The position numbers were made by a program, and so were the translations under genes. This document shows, piece after piece, positions 25,623-33,970 of a stretch of DNA of 64,000 nucleotides. Below the pieces are notes generated by a model. It was not told where the DNA came from, made no database searches, and saw only the letters and a list, made by a program, of their open reading frames with translations. This DNA comes from Clostridium sp. (GTDB lineage Bacteria > Bacillota > Clostridia > Clostridiales > Clostridiaceae), in NCBI GenBank assembly GCA_029851835.1, contig JARKVD010000011.1, positions 1-64,000 of the forward strand. The letters run 5' to 3'. Each line of letters starts with the position of its first letter. The first letter of the stretch is position 1.

Positions 25623-25678
25623 CTGTTATATTTAGTGGTCTCTTAGGTTTATTTCCAAAACTGCCACTAAAACCTCCC
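25623..25678 (-). promoter_or_regulatory. hemL ribosome binding site separated from start by a hairpin
   Basis: On the minus strand the order is GGGAGG (25678-25673), 1 nt, TTTAGTGG (25671-25664), 25-nt loop, CCACTAAA (25638-25631), 8 nt, ATG. The 8-bp stem is perfect. Folding it would leave about 9 nt between Shine-Dalgarno and start, the usual optimum. Confidence 0.7.
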
Positions 25679-25693
25679 TTCATATATATCAAA

Positions 25694-26686
25694 TTAGCCT
25701 ATATCACCTTTTTTAATGGCTTGTGCAAGCTCCTTTGCATAATAGCTGATTAATATATCTGCTCCTGCACGGAAAATACTCACTGCACTTTCACACATTA
25801 CACCATACTCATCAATTAAACCTTGAGCTGCTGCCGCTTTAATCATTGCATATTCTCCACTTACGCTATAAGCAGCTAGTGGCAGATTAGTATTCTCTTT
25901 AACTTCTTTAATTACATCTAAGTAAGAAAGTGCTGGCTTAACCATTAATATATCAGCACCCTCTTGTGCATCTATAAGAGCTTCCTTTAATGCCTCTCTT
26001 TTATTATGGTAATCCATTTGATATGCCTTTCTATTTCCAAAGGAAGGTGCTGAACCAGCAGCTTCTCTAAATGGACCATAGAATGAAGATGCATATTTAA
26101 CTGCATAAGACATTATTGGAGTATTAATATGTCCATTTTTATCTAATAAAGTTCTGATGGCATGGATTCTTCCATCCATCATATCTGATGGTGCTACCAT
26201 ATCTGCCCCTGCTTCTACATGAGAAAGCGCAATTCTTGCAAGATAATCAAGGGTTGTATCATTATCCACACCACAGTTATTTAAAATTCCACAGTGTCCA
26301 TGGGAAGTATATTCACACATACATACATCTGTTATAATCTGCACTTCTGGATATTGTTCCTTTATCTTTCTGATACCTTGCTGAACTATTCCTTCTTCAG
26401 CATAAGACTCTGAACCAATTTCATCCTTATGGTTTGGTATCCCAAATAAAAGTACTGAACGTACATCATTTTTTAAAGCTTCCTCTACAGCTTCTCCAAC
26501 TCTGTCTGGGCTGTAGTGAAAATTATTTGGAAGAGATGAAATCTCAGATTTTATATTGTTTCCCTCTTTTAAAAATAGAGGATATATTAATGATTTAGGT
26601 GACAATCTTACCTCTCTTACCATATCTCTTAAAACTTCACTACTTCGAAGTCTTCTTGGTCTTACATTATCATTGATGAATGACAT
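25694..26686 (-). CDS. hemB: porphobilinogen synthase (delta-aminolevulinate dehydratase)
   Basis: 330-residue enzyme condensing two 5-aminolevulinates to porphobilinogen. The Schiff-base Lys lies in ADILMVKPALSYLD; the other active-site Lys in MSYAVKYASSFYGPFR; and the zinc-site cysteines in DVCMCEYTSHGHCG, so this is the Zn-dependent form. GGAAAG lies before the ATG. It sits between cobA/hemD and hemL in the operon, with hemL beginning 71 bp later. Confidence 0.96.
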   Translation of the reverse strand: MSFINDNVRPRRLRSSEVLRDMVREVRLSPKSLIYPLFLKEGNNIKSEISSLPNNFHYSPDRVGEAVEEALKNDVRSVLLFGIPNHKDEIGSESYAEEGIVQQGIRKIKEQYPEVQIITDVCMCEYTSHGHCGILNNCGVDNDTTLDYLARIALSHVEAGADMVAPSDMMDGRIHAIRTLLDKNGHINTPIMSYAVKYASSFYGPFREAAGSAPSFGNRKAYQMDYHNKREALKEALIDAQEGADILMVKPALSYLDVIKEVKENTNLPLAAYSVSGEYAMIKAAAAQGLIDEYGVMCESAVSIFRAGADILISYYAKELAQAIKKGDIG

Positions 26687-26704
26687 ACTAATATCTTCCT
26701 TTCC

Positions 26705-28189
26705 TTAACCTTTTAATACCTCTACTAATTTATCCAGCATAGAATCTATGGTTGCTTTTTCAGAAACCTCACATTGAAATCCATATTCCTTAGCAGTTTT
26801 TAAAGTCTGCTCTCCTATGCATATAGCTTTTATTTTATTTGTATTCAATCCTTCTATAGACTTCACAAAACCCTGAACAGTAGATGCACTGGTGAACATT
26901 ACCCAGTTCACTTCATTACTTTCAATTTGTGATTTTACTTCCTCACTATCTGGATTTGTATAAACTGTATCATACAGTGGTACTACCTTAAAGTTTACCT
27001 CTGCTGACTGAAGGACCGCTTCTAATTCTCCATTAGTTTTTAAAGCGTTAAAAACTAATACCTTTTTATTATTTCCTAAGGAATCAGTAACTAGCATCCC
27101 TAAGTGTGCCCCATCAAATATCCGAGGTACAAAATCTGCTATTATTCCATACTTTTTAAGCGCTGCAGCTGTCTGAGTGCCTACGGCTCCAATCTTTATA
27201 TTTCCCAAAGCCCTGACATCTTTTCCACCTTCAAATAATCTATTGAAAAAAATCTCAACCGATGTTTTGCTTGAAAAAGTAATCACATCAAAATCTTTAA
27301 TCTCTGGAATTTCACTATCTATTGCCACAGTTTCAATACATGGGTACTCTATTACATCAGCTCCAAGTTCTTTTAATCTATCTGTAAGAGTCCCTGCTGA
27401 ATTTTTAGGACGTGTAACTATAACTCTTTGACCAAATAGTGGTCTATCCATAAACCAATCAAAGGAATCTGAAAGTGAGCAAACCTCACCCACCGCTATT
27501 ATCGCTGGCGAATGGATTTTTTCTTTTGCAGCTTCTTCTACTAAAGTTGAAATGGTAGCTACTATTTTTCGTTGATTTGGACGAGTTCCATTTTCAACAA
27601 CGGCAGCCTTTGTTTCTGGGTTCATGCCAGCTTTTAATAACCCTTCCATCAAAAATGGCATTGATGATACACCCATTAAGAAAACTAGAGTTCCACGTAA
27701 CCTTACTAACTCTTCAAAAGGAATATTTAAATTTCTACCTTCTCTTGCATGACCAGTTATGATATGAAGAGATGAACAAAAATCTCTATGAGTAATTGGA
27801 ATACCTGCATAGGCAAGGGCTGAAATCCCAGAAGTTATTCCTGGCACTACCTCGAATTCCACCTTATTTTCAGCAAGAAGCTCTAATTCTTCTCCACCTC
27901 GTCCAAATACGAATGGGTCTCCCCCTTTAAGACGAACAACATATTTTCCTTCTTGCGCCTGCTTCAATAATATCTTATTTATATCCTCCTGCTTAACCAA
28001 ATGGTGGCTGCTTTCCTTACCTACATTTATCATTTCTGCAGTTTCTGGAATCAGATTTAAAACATCTTTAGATACTAATCTATCGTATACAACAACATCT
28101 GCTCTTTGTAAAAGTTCAGCTCCTCTTAAGGTTAAAAGTCCCTTATTTCCTGGACCTGCTCCAACTAAGGCCACAAAGCCTTTATTCAT
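26705..28189 (-). CDS. uroporphyrinogen-III C-methyltransferase / uroporphyrinogen-III synthase fusion
   Basis: 494-residue fusion. The N-terminal SUMT domain (about 1-245) carries VALVGAGPGNKGLLTLRG and the SAM-binding GDPFVFGRGGEE. It methylates uroporphyrinogen III at C2 and C7 to give precorrin-2. The C-terminal HemD domain (about 250-494) closes and flips hydroxymethylbilane; VIVTRPKNSAGTL and VMFTSASTVQGFVKS are typical. CobA-HemD fusions are common in clostridia. The ATG at 28189 is preferred (AGAGGTG upstream), leaving 2 nt after the hemC stop; a GTG three codons earlier would overlap hemC. Confidence 0.93.
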   Translation of the reverse strand: MNKGFVALVGAGPGNKGLLTLRGAELLQRADVVVYDRLVSKDVLNLIPETAEMINVGKESSHHLVKQEDINKILLKQAQEGKYVVRLKGGDPFVFGRGGEELELLAENKVEFEVVPGITSGISALAYAGIPITHRDFCSSLHIITGHAREGRNLNIPFEELVRLRGTLVFLMGVSSMPFLMEGLLKAGMNPETKAAVVENGTRPNQRKIVATISTLVEEAAKEKIHSPAIIAVGEVCSLSDSFDWFMDRPLFGQRVIVTRPKNSAGTLTDRLKELGADVIEYPCIETVAIDSEIPEIKDFDVITFSSKTSVEIFFNRLFEGGKDVRALGNIKIGAVGTQTAAALKKYGIIADFVPRIFDGAHLGMLVTDSLGNNKKVLVFNALKTNGELEAVLQSAEVNFKVVPLYDTVYTNPDSEEVKSQIESNEVNWVMFTSASTVQGFVKSIEGLNTNKIKAICIGEQTLKTAKEYGFQCEVSEKATIDSMLDKLVEVLKG

Positions 28190-28191
28190 CC

Positions 28192-29064
28192 TTAACACCT
28201 CTTTATTCTAGTAGCTAACTCCATACCTAATTCTTCAGCCTTAGCTATTTCACCTTGAATTGATTGTTTAATGATTTCTCCAGTTTTCTCATTGACGTAC
28301 ATTCCCTTTAGAAGCACTTCATTACCTTCAACCGTTGCAAAGGCTGCTATTGGTGAACTACAGCCTCCATCCAGCTTCTTTACAAAGCCACGCTCAGCAG
28401 CTGCTACTATATGAGACTCTGCACAATCAAAAGCTTTAAGATAATCATAATCTTCACCTTTTCTACCTTGAACTGCAATGATTCCCTGACATGCTGAAGG
28501 AAGGATCTCATCTACTTCAAAGTATCTATTAATCCTCTCATCAAGCTCAAGTCTTTTAACTCCTGCTGCCGCAAGAACTAAAGCTGAATACTCTCCCCTA
28601 TCAAGCTTCTCAAGTCTTGTAATTACATTACCACGGATTGGAGCAAATTCTTTTTCTGGAAAAAGCTCCTTAAGCTGAAGGACTCTTCTTTTACTACCTG
28701 ACCCTATAGGTGCACCTTCATTAACCTGTCCCTTGGGAAGAATATAAACGTCTCTGTAATCAGCTCTCTTTGAAAGAGCCACAATTGGAAGTTCTTCACT
28801 TACATCCATTGGCATATCTTTAAAGCTATGAACTGTAAAATCAACTTCTCCATTTATAAGAGCCTCATCAAGCTCTTTTACAAAGAGACCTTTACCACCT
28901 ATTTTATCTAAAGTTCTATCTAGAATCTTATCTCCTGTAGTCTTTAAAGCTACTATTTCAATGTCTATGTCAGGATGATTCTCCTTTATTGAATCTATAA
29001 CCATATAGGTCTGAATCATAGCCAGCTTACTATCTCTAGTTCCAACCTTAATCTTTCTTTTCAT
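28192..29064 (-). CDS. hemC: hydroxymethylbilane synthase (porphobilinogen deaminase)
   Basis: 290-residue enzyme polymerising four porphobilinogens into hydroxymethylbilane. Visible are GTRDSKLAMIQT at the N-terminus, the catalytic region VHSFKDMPMD, and LDGGCSSPIAA, whose Cys anchors the dipyrromethane cofactor. Its start overlaps the 3' end of the preceding gene by 17 bp with AAGGG upstream, implying translational coupling. It sits directly ahead of cobA/hemD, which consumes its product. Confidence 0.95.
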   Translation of the reverse strand: MKRKIKVGTRDSKLAMIQTYMVIDSIKENHPDIDIEIVALKTTGDKILDRTLDKIGGKGLFVKELDEALINGEVDFTVHSFKDMPMDVSEELPIVALSKRADYRDVYILPKGQVNEGAPIGSGSKRRVLQLKELFPEKEFAPIRGNVITRLEKLDRGEYSALVLAAAGVKRLELDERINRYFEVDEILPSACQGIIAVQGRKGEDYDYLKAFDCAESHIVAAAERGFVKKLDGGCSSPIAAFATVEGNEVLLKGMYVNEKTGEIIKQSIQGEIAKAEELGMELATRIKRC

Positions 29065-29572
29065 CTTTTCCCTTCTCCTCCTTTAGCAAGCACTTTCTTA
29101 TTTCCTCAGCCCTTCTTCTTACCAATGAATGATTACTTCCACCTTTTGAAATAAGGCCTCCCACCACTCCTTCATCTTCAAAAATAGCTGGAAAATAAAA
29201 ATTACTTTCTTCCTTACAGTCTGCAACACTGACAAAGGCACCTGACCTTTTAGCATCTGCCCCTACAAGGCAATTTACATGACGCTTATTCGTGGCCGCA
29301 ACCACTAAATAGCATCCATCTATATCATGAGAACAATAATCTCTGCTTATAACCTCAATTAAATTCTTATCCTTAAGACCTTTAAGATCTTCATTAATTT
29401 CTGGTGCAATAACTCTCACCCTTACACCAAATTTAAGGAGTGTATTGACTCTTCTTGCAGCAATTTTTCCACCACCTACTACCAATACAAGTTTATCCTT
29501 TATATCAATAAATAGAGGAAAAAATTTAGATCCATTGCACTGTTTTTCTTCTCCATTATTTTTCAAAACCAT
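29048..29572 (-). CDS. precorrin-2 dehydrogenase / sirohydrochlorin ferrochelatase-like protein
   Basis: 174-residue Rossmann-fold protein like the N-terminal half of CysG (Met8/SirC family), which oxidises precorrin-2 to sirohydrochlorin with NAD+. The motif LVLVVGGGKIAARRVNTLLKFG is the NAD-binding loop; VVAATNKRHVN and FYFPAIFEDEGVVGGLISKGG match the family. Residues needed for chelatase activity cannot be judged, so chelation may fall to CbiX at the operon end. GGGGGA is 5 nt before the ATG, and the gene starts 9 bp after hemA. Confidence 0.88.
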   Translation of the reverse strand: MVLKNNGEEKQCNGSKFFPLFIDIKDKLVLVVGGGKIAARRVNTLLKFGVRVRVIAPEINEDLKGLKDKNLIEVISRDYCSHDIDGCYLVVAATNKRHVNCLVGADAKRSGAFVSVADCKEESNFYFPAIFEDEGVVGGLISKGGSNHSLVRRRAEEIRKCLLKEEKGKDEKKD

Positions 29573-29581
29573 GTTTTCCCC

Positions 29582-30766
29582 CTATTTTTTACTCATATGC
29601 ATCTGCATTGTTTCTAGAAATTCTGGTGATAGTTCATTATTCATAGAACGAAGGCATATATCCACAGTCTTATGAATAGCTTTTTCTATAATCCTTCCAT
29701 AGACTTCATCATCATAATCTATATCTAAACCACCACTGACACGCTGAGCTACAACCTTCTTTATAGCTTTTATCTTATCTTGACATAAATGGTTTTTGTA
29801 CCATCTATAATACTCTTCTTTGTGATCTTCAATTATTTCTCTTATCTTTTCAATAGCCACATCATTATCTAAATCTTCATGATGGGCTAAACTATCAATA
29901 TTAAAGCATTCTATTACTTCAGTATTTTTAATTGCTGGATCTATATCACGCGGAAGTGCTAAATCAACAAGCTTTAACTCTGTGTTTCTTCCATCTACCA
30001 TTTCCTTTGTAATAGTGTAATGTGGACTTGCTGTTGCACTGATAACCACATCTGCTTTTTGTAAAAACTCTGCTCTTTTATCATAGGCAATGGTGTCACA
30101 ACCTGATGGTACCACTGTAATATTATGCTTATAGGTACGAAGGGTAATGGTTACATTGGCTCCCTTTTCAACAAGTTTAGAAGAACATATTCTTCCCATC
30201 TCTCCATTTCCAATAACTAAGATATTCCTATCTTTAAGCCCATACTTATTCTCTAGCATACATACGGCCTTCTCTGCCACTGATGTTGGCACTGCTCTAA
30301 CCTTTATGTTAGTTTTCGCCTTTTTAGCACAGGTTACTGCTAATCTAAATAAAGTTTCCAATAAAGAATCCATGGTTTTTACTTCTCTTGCAATAACTGC
30401 TGCATTTTTCACTTGAGTGATTATCTGGTCCTCACATAAAATCATGGACCTTAAACCACAAGCAACCTCCATCAAGTGACTTATAGCGTTCTCATTATTC
30501 TTCACTCTAAACACATGAAGCATATCTGCTGGATTTACTTCTGCTTCCTTACATAAAATATCTACAGCATCAATGTGACAATCATCTTTACAAGACAAAT
30601 ACAATTCTGTACGATTACACGTGCAAATTAATACTGCTCCACTTACTAAGGGATTACTTTTTATATTTATTAATGCTTCCTTTACTCCACTTACGGTAAA
30701 GCTAAGCTTTTCTCTTGACTCTATATCCGCAGATTTATGATCAACGGAAACCATAACTATATTCAA
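29582..30766 (-). CDS. hemA: glutamyl-tRNA reductase
   Basis: 394-residue NADPH enzyme reducing glutamyl-tRNA(Glu) to glutamate-1-semialdehyde, the committed step of the C5 route. The catalytic Cys lies in ICTCNRTELYLS, the NADP-binding motif is ILVIGNGEMG, and the C-terminal dimerisation helices are present. The start is taken as TTG at 30766: it lies 8 nt after GGAGG and gives the family N-terminus MNIVMVSVDHKSADIE. The upstream GTG at 30775 overlaps the Shine-Dalgarno. It is first gene of a seven-gene operon; no cobalamin riboswitch is visible upstream. Confidence 0.95.
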   Translation of the reverse strand: MNIVMVSVDHKSADIESREKLSFTVSGVKEALINIKSNPLVSGAVLICTCNRTELYLSCKDDCHIDAVDILCKEAEVNPADMLHVFRVKNNENAISHLMEVACGLRSMILCEDQIITQVKNAAVIAREVKTMDSLLETLFRLAVTCAKKAKTNIKVRAVPTSVAEKAVCMLENKYGLKDRNILVIGNGEMGRICSSKLVEKGANVTITLRTYKHNITVVPSGCDTIAYDKRAEFLQKADVVISATASPHYTITKEMVDGRNTELKLVDLALPRDIDPAIKNTEVIECFNIDSLAHHEDLDNDVAIEKIREIIEDHKEEYYRWYKNHLCQDKIKAIKKVVAQRVSGGLDIDYDDEVYGRIIEKAIHKTVDICLRSMNNELSPEFLETMQMHMSKK

Positions 30767-30828
30767 AACCTGCACCTCCAGTTAATTTTTGAAATAGCTG
30801 CTGTTACATCGAAATATTTTGTATTTTT

Positions 30829-30981
30829 TTAAACATTGCTTAACACTTATTCAATTTTATCACTAGATGCATTTTTTCTGCACCCAATACCTAGTATATA
30901 TTCTTTAGACACTAAGTTCAAAGTTTTCTTAAAAGTCTTCCTATATACGTCACTAGATATACCTATTACCGTATTATAATT
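30829..30981 (-). pseudogene. decayed 3' fragment of cbiG (cobalt-precorrin 5A hydrolase)
   Basis: The minus strand reads TLNLVSKEYILGIGCRKNAS then SDKIE-stop-VLSNV-stop. 'LGIGCRKxxSSxKI' is the signature of the CbiG C-terminal domain of anaerobic cobalamin synthesis. Only about 50 codons remain of a gene normally about 350 long, and stops interrupt even these. A second short open stretch in another frame (30982-31075, GFHKDIQGFICDYLVEGG) is unrecognised. The fragment lies just before the tetrapyrrole operon, in the same orientation. Confidence 0.75.
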
Positions 30982-31489
30982 CACTGCCATATTCAAGTCC
31001 TGTTAGAAGTCCACCTTCCACTAGATAATCACAGATAAATCCTTGAATATCTTTATGAAAACCCTTCTTTGTAAATTAAGTAAAAGAGGTGATCCTGCAA
31101 TAACAACTTCTAATAATAAAAGTAAATTCCACTAATATAACTTCATAAATTAGAGCCTTTACTTCAATGAAGTAAAGGCTCTAATTATGCATATTTAAAA
31201 CATAATAAATCTAAGCATTTAAACCATCCATTGATGTCTAATACTTAATTTTACCGTAGAATGTACAACCAATATCCAAATACTATATTAAATTGTTATT
31301 TTTTCTCACTATCTTTTTATCATAGCACTATATAAAACTCTTTTCAATATTCCTACGAAATTCAAAATAACCTTTCAAATCCATTATTTTCAATTCTATA
31401 TACTTGCAATTGACCATAGATATTTTTGAGTTTTGTCAAAATCCTTTAATGAATATCTTCTACCTAATAATACAAATCCCAAGGATATT
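30982..31489. other. intergenic remainder with a long hairpin
   Basis: Apart from the unrecognised open stretch near 30982-31075 and the hairpin at 31148-31186, no gene, RNA or repeat is seen. Sequence near 31082-31094 (AAAAGAGGTGATC) resembles an orphan ribosome binding site without an ORF, consistent with decay. Confidence 0.45.
31148..31186. terminator. near-perfect 19-bp hairpin, probable terminator
   Basis: AATTAGAGCCTTTACTTCA and its exact complement are separated by a single base, so the practical loop is about 5 nt. The nearest gene is the DUF2975 gene ending at 31490. Confidence 0.6.
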
Positions 31490-31978
31490 TTATATAGTTA
31501 AGTCATTATCTTCTTTTATCTTTATAGCTTTATCAAATACCTCTGCCATCACAAAGCACATTAGTGCAGCTATTATACCAATAATCATTATTGGTGATAA
31601 AGCTCCTTTTCCATTTGAGAAGATTTGAATACTTGCATATTTACTTGCACCATATCCCATAAAACATTCAAAAGCTACATTGATGGTTAAACACCATGCC
31701 ATCACCTTAAACCTTTTAACATTTTTAACTATAAAAGGTGTTTCCCATGTACTTTTTATAATTCCAATCAGCATTTTTACAACTAATAGATAATTTACTA
31801 AATAAACTAATTGAGCTACTATATTTAGTACACTCATTACCTCTATATTTGATGTCCTAAGAGCATCAATTAAACTCCCTGGTATAGATAAACTCATAAA
31901 AAATAAACCCAATAAGAAAAAATATAATATGATTAATATAACCATTTTTAAAATATTACTACTCATTTTCATTCCCAT
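31490..31978 (-). CDS. DUF2975 family membrane protein (second copy)
   Basis: 162-residue protein with four hydrophobic helices (about 10-35, 45-70, 95-120, 130-150), matching the four-helix DUF2975 family (B. subtilis YoaS type; function unknown). It ends in EDNDLTI, nearly the same tail (xDxDLTI) as the DUF2975 paralogue at 32317, though the rest of the two proteins differs. GGGGATT precedes the ATG. It is third in a run DUF2975-HTH-DUF2975. Confidence 0.75.
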   Translation of the reverse strand: MGMKMSSNILKMVILIILYFFLLGLFFMSLSIPGSLIDALRTSNIEVMSVLNIVAQLVYLVNYLLVVKMLIGIIKSTWETPFIVKNVKRFKVMAWCLTINVAFECFMGYGASKYASIQIFSNGKGALSPIMIIGIIAALMCFVMAEVFDKAIKIKEDNDLTI

Positions 31979-32094
31979 TTTAAATCCCCTTTCTATTTTT
32001 AATCCCTATTTTTCTACTTCAACATAAAGTTTACCATTTTTATCTCCATTGAAATCCCTTATAAAACACCTTAAATATTTCGATTATTTAACTT

Positions 32095-32304
32095 CTACTC
32101 CTCATCTTTTCTATACTCTAAAATATCTCCAGGCTGGCAATCTAAAGCTTCACATATAGCTTCTAAAGTAGTAAAACGAATTGCCTTTGCCTTGTTATTT
32201 TTTAGTATGGATAAGTTTGCCATGGTTATTCCAAGCTTCTCTGAAAGTTCAGTAGAGGACATCTTTCTCTTGGCCATCATTACATCTAAATTTACAACTA
32301 TCAT
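32095..32304 (-). CDS. XRE/YozG-like helix-turn-helix regulator
   Basis: 69-residue DNA-binding protein consisting only of a Cro/C1-type HTH (KRKMSSTELSEKLGITMANL then SILKNNKAKAIRFTTLEAIC, ending in CQPGDILEY). This compact form is the one usually paired with DUF2975 genes in Firmicutes. It starts 12 bp after the upstream DUF2975 gene with GGAGGGG, so they are co-transcribed. A natural candidate to bind the palindrome at 32829-32849 in the promoter of its own operon (inference). Confidence 0.88.
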   Translation of the reverse strand: MIVVNLDVMMAKRKMSSTELSEKLGITMANLSILKNNKAKAIRFTTLEAICEALDCQPGDILEYRKDEE

Positions 32305-32316
32305 TTATGTCCCCTC

Positions 32317-32775
32317 CTATATTGTTAAATCAACATCCTGTTGAAGCTCAATTCCATTTCCAATGAGCTCTCTTACAACAGATGAAATTATAAATACCAT
32401 TAAAGCCCCCATCATTACAGCTAAACAAAGTAAATTTTTATAAATAAAAAATCCACCTACAAAAAATATTGAAAAATCAACTAATGCACAAATATTAATT
32501 ACCTTAAGCTCCTTCATGCTACTTTTATAAAACACCTTTCCAGTAATAAGTCTTTTGCTTAGCTTCACAACTGATATTCCTATAAATAAAAATGGTACTG
32601 CTGATATATATAAGAATGTAATTACTCCAACTTTACTTAGGTTTCCTATGTCATTTAATATATTAATAAAATACCAATCTACTACCTTTGGAAGTAAAAG
32701 CATTGCTATAACTACTAGTACTACACAAATTACTGATGCTATGTAAAGAACTTTTCTAAACAAATTATTTTTCAC
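32317..32775 (-). CDS. DUF2975 family membrane protein (first copy)
   Basis: 152-residue protein with four predicted helices and a C-terminal cytoplasmic tail QQDVDLTI, DUF2975 family. The start is GTG with AAGGAG 8 nt upstream; a good promoter (TTGACA, 16 bp, TAAAAT) lies just before it. Together with the HTH gene it is the conserved two-gene unit of this family. Whether the membrane protein controls the regulator is not known. Confidence 0.75.
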   Translation of the reverse strand: MKNNLFRKVLYIASVICVVLVVIAMLLLPKVVDWYFINILNDIGNLSKVGVITFLYISAVPFLFIGISVVKLSKRLITGKVFYKSSMKELKVINICALVDFSIFFVGGFFIYKNLLCLAVMMGALMVFIISSVVRELIGNGIELQQDVDLTI

Positions 32776-32787
32776 CTATATCACTCC

Positions 32788-32849
32788 TTAATTATATTTT
32801 ACCATGCACATATCTTATGTCAATATATTTTTATCGCAAAACGATAAAA
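32788..32849 (-). promoter_or_regulatory. promoter and palindromic operator of the DUF2975-HTH operon
   Basis: Minus-strand TTGACA, 16-bp spacer, TAAAAT lies upstream of the GTG. Immediately upstream of the -35 sits the palindrome TTTTATCG-TTTTG-CGATAAAA (32829-32849). Confidence 0.7.
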
Positions 32850-32926
32850 CATTGTTGTTGCTTAATATAAATAAATATAAAATACTTTTGATTTGCAACT
32901 GAGGAAGACTTTTGAAATCATAAATT

Positions 32927-32998
32927 AAAAGCACTCTTCTCCTGGAAGAGCACCTATCTACTTGACAGAGGCCCCTTACCTTGGAAATGAGTGCTTTT
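32927..32998 (-). terminator. folded terminator region after the phosphoesterase gene
   Basis: Perfect 10-bp outer stem AAAAGCACTC / GAGTGCTTTT encloses about 52 nt that can form further helices (for example CTCTTC-TCCTG-GAAGAG). The length and GC-rich interior are unusual for a plain terminator. It matches no RNA class known to me. Confidence 0.5.
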
Positions 32999-33018
32999 TC
33001 TATAACCATTATTCTTTT

Positions 33019-33879
33019 CTATTTATGTTCATTTTGTAAGACAACAACTGAAATCTCTGGCCTATTAAGTACCCTTGGTAAAAGTGGTTTGCTACCAAGG
33101 CCTCGATTTACTATAAGTTTACTTCCCTCAATGTCATATTGGCCTTCACTATACTTTGGAAAGAACCTTCTTTCTGGTGAAAGGAGCCCGCCTACTCCAG
33201 GAATTCTGATTACCCCACCATGGACATGCCCTGATAAAGCTAAATCTGCTCCCCATTTTACATAGGTATCAAAATAAAGAGGGTTATGGGCTAAAAGGAT
33301 ATTAAATTTCTTCCTATCACAATATCCTAAAGCTTTCTCTATATTATTCCTTTGAAAATAAGTATCTTTTCTATAATCACTTTTTATCTCCTTGTAATAG
33401 CAAAGGTCACACCATAAACCATAAATATTTATAACATTTTCCTCTCTTACAATGGTAATCTTGCTATTACGAAGGATTTTTATACCTACTTCCCTCATGG
33501 CCTTCATAAGTTCTATATTTTTCTCTTTAGGAAGTTTTGTTTCATTATTTCCCTCCACAAAGTAAACCTTATAACTTTTAAGTTTTTCAGCTAAATCTAA
33601 AAAGCTATGAAATTCATTGTCATAGGAATTTACCATATCCCCTGTCATTACAATGATGTCTGGCTTTTCTTTGTCTATAATTTCTATTAATTTTCTATTG
33701 TCAATTCCAAAACTTTTGGAATGTAGATCTGATAATTGTAATATTTTATAGCCATTAAAGGCTTTGGGTATCCTTGATGATGAAATATTATATGTTGAAA
33801 TCTCTATATGATTATTTCCATAATATAGACCTGCTCCAACCACTGCTACACCGGCTATGGGTATTATTGCGCTTATCAT
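33019..33879 (-). CDS. membrane-anchored metallophosphoesterase (YkuE-like)
   Basis: 286 residues. An N-terminal hydrophobic segment (about 2-20, IPIAGVAVVGAGLYYG) likely anchors it. The calcineurin-like fold follows with metal ligands in LQLSDLHSKSFG, MTGDMVNS, VEGNNE (Asn-Asn where most relatives have GNHE), LLAHNP and LSGHVHGGVIR. B. subtilis YkuE, a relative, is a cell-wall metallophosphoesterase. Substrate unknown. The GNNE variant still keeps the ligand Asn. Confidence 0.85.
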   Translation of the reverse strand: MISAIIPIAGVAVVGAGLYYGNNHIEISTYNISSSRIPKAFNGYKILQLSDLHSKSFGIDNRKLIEIIDKEKPDIIVMTGDMVNSYDNEFHSFLDLAEKLKSYKVYFVEGNNETKLPKEKNIELMKAMREVGIKILRNSKITIVREENVINIYGLWCDLCYYKEIKSDYRKDTYFQRNNIEKALGYCDRKKFNILLAHNPLYFDTYVKWGADLALSGHVHGGVIRIPGVGGLLSPERRFFPKYSEGQYDIEGSKLIVNRGLGSKPLLPRVLNRPEISVVVLQNEHK

Positions 33880-33970
33880 TTAGTTTTTTCCCTACCTCCT
33901 GTATTCCATAAACTTATTATCATTATACTTTAAATAAAAAATCATTATTGTTACAATTACATTAATTTTT

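Noticed and set aside
31404-31628. Plus-strand ORF over the DUF2975 tail
   Set aside because: Antisense shadow with AT-rich composition and no ribosome site.
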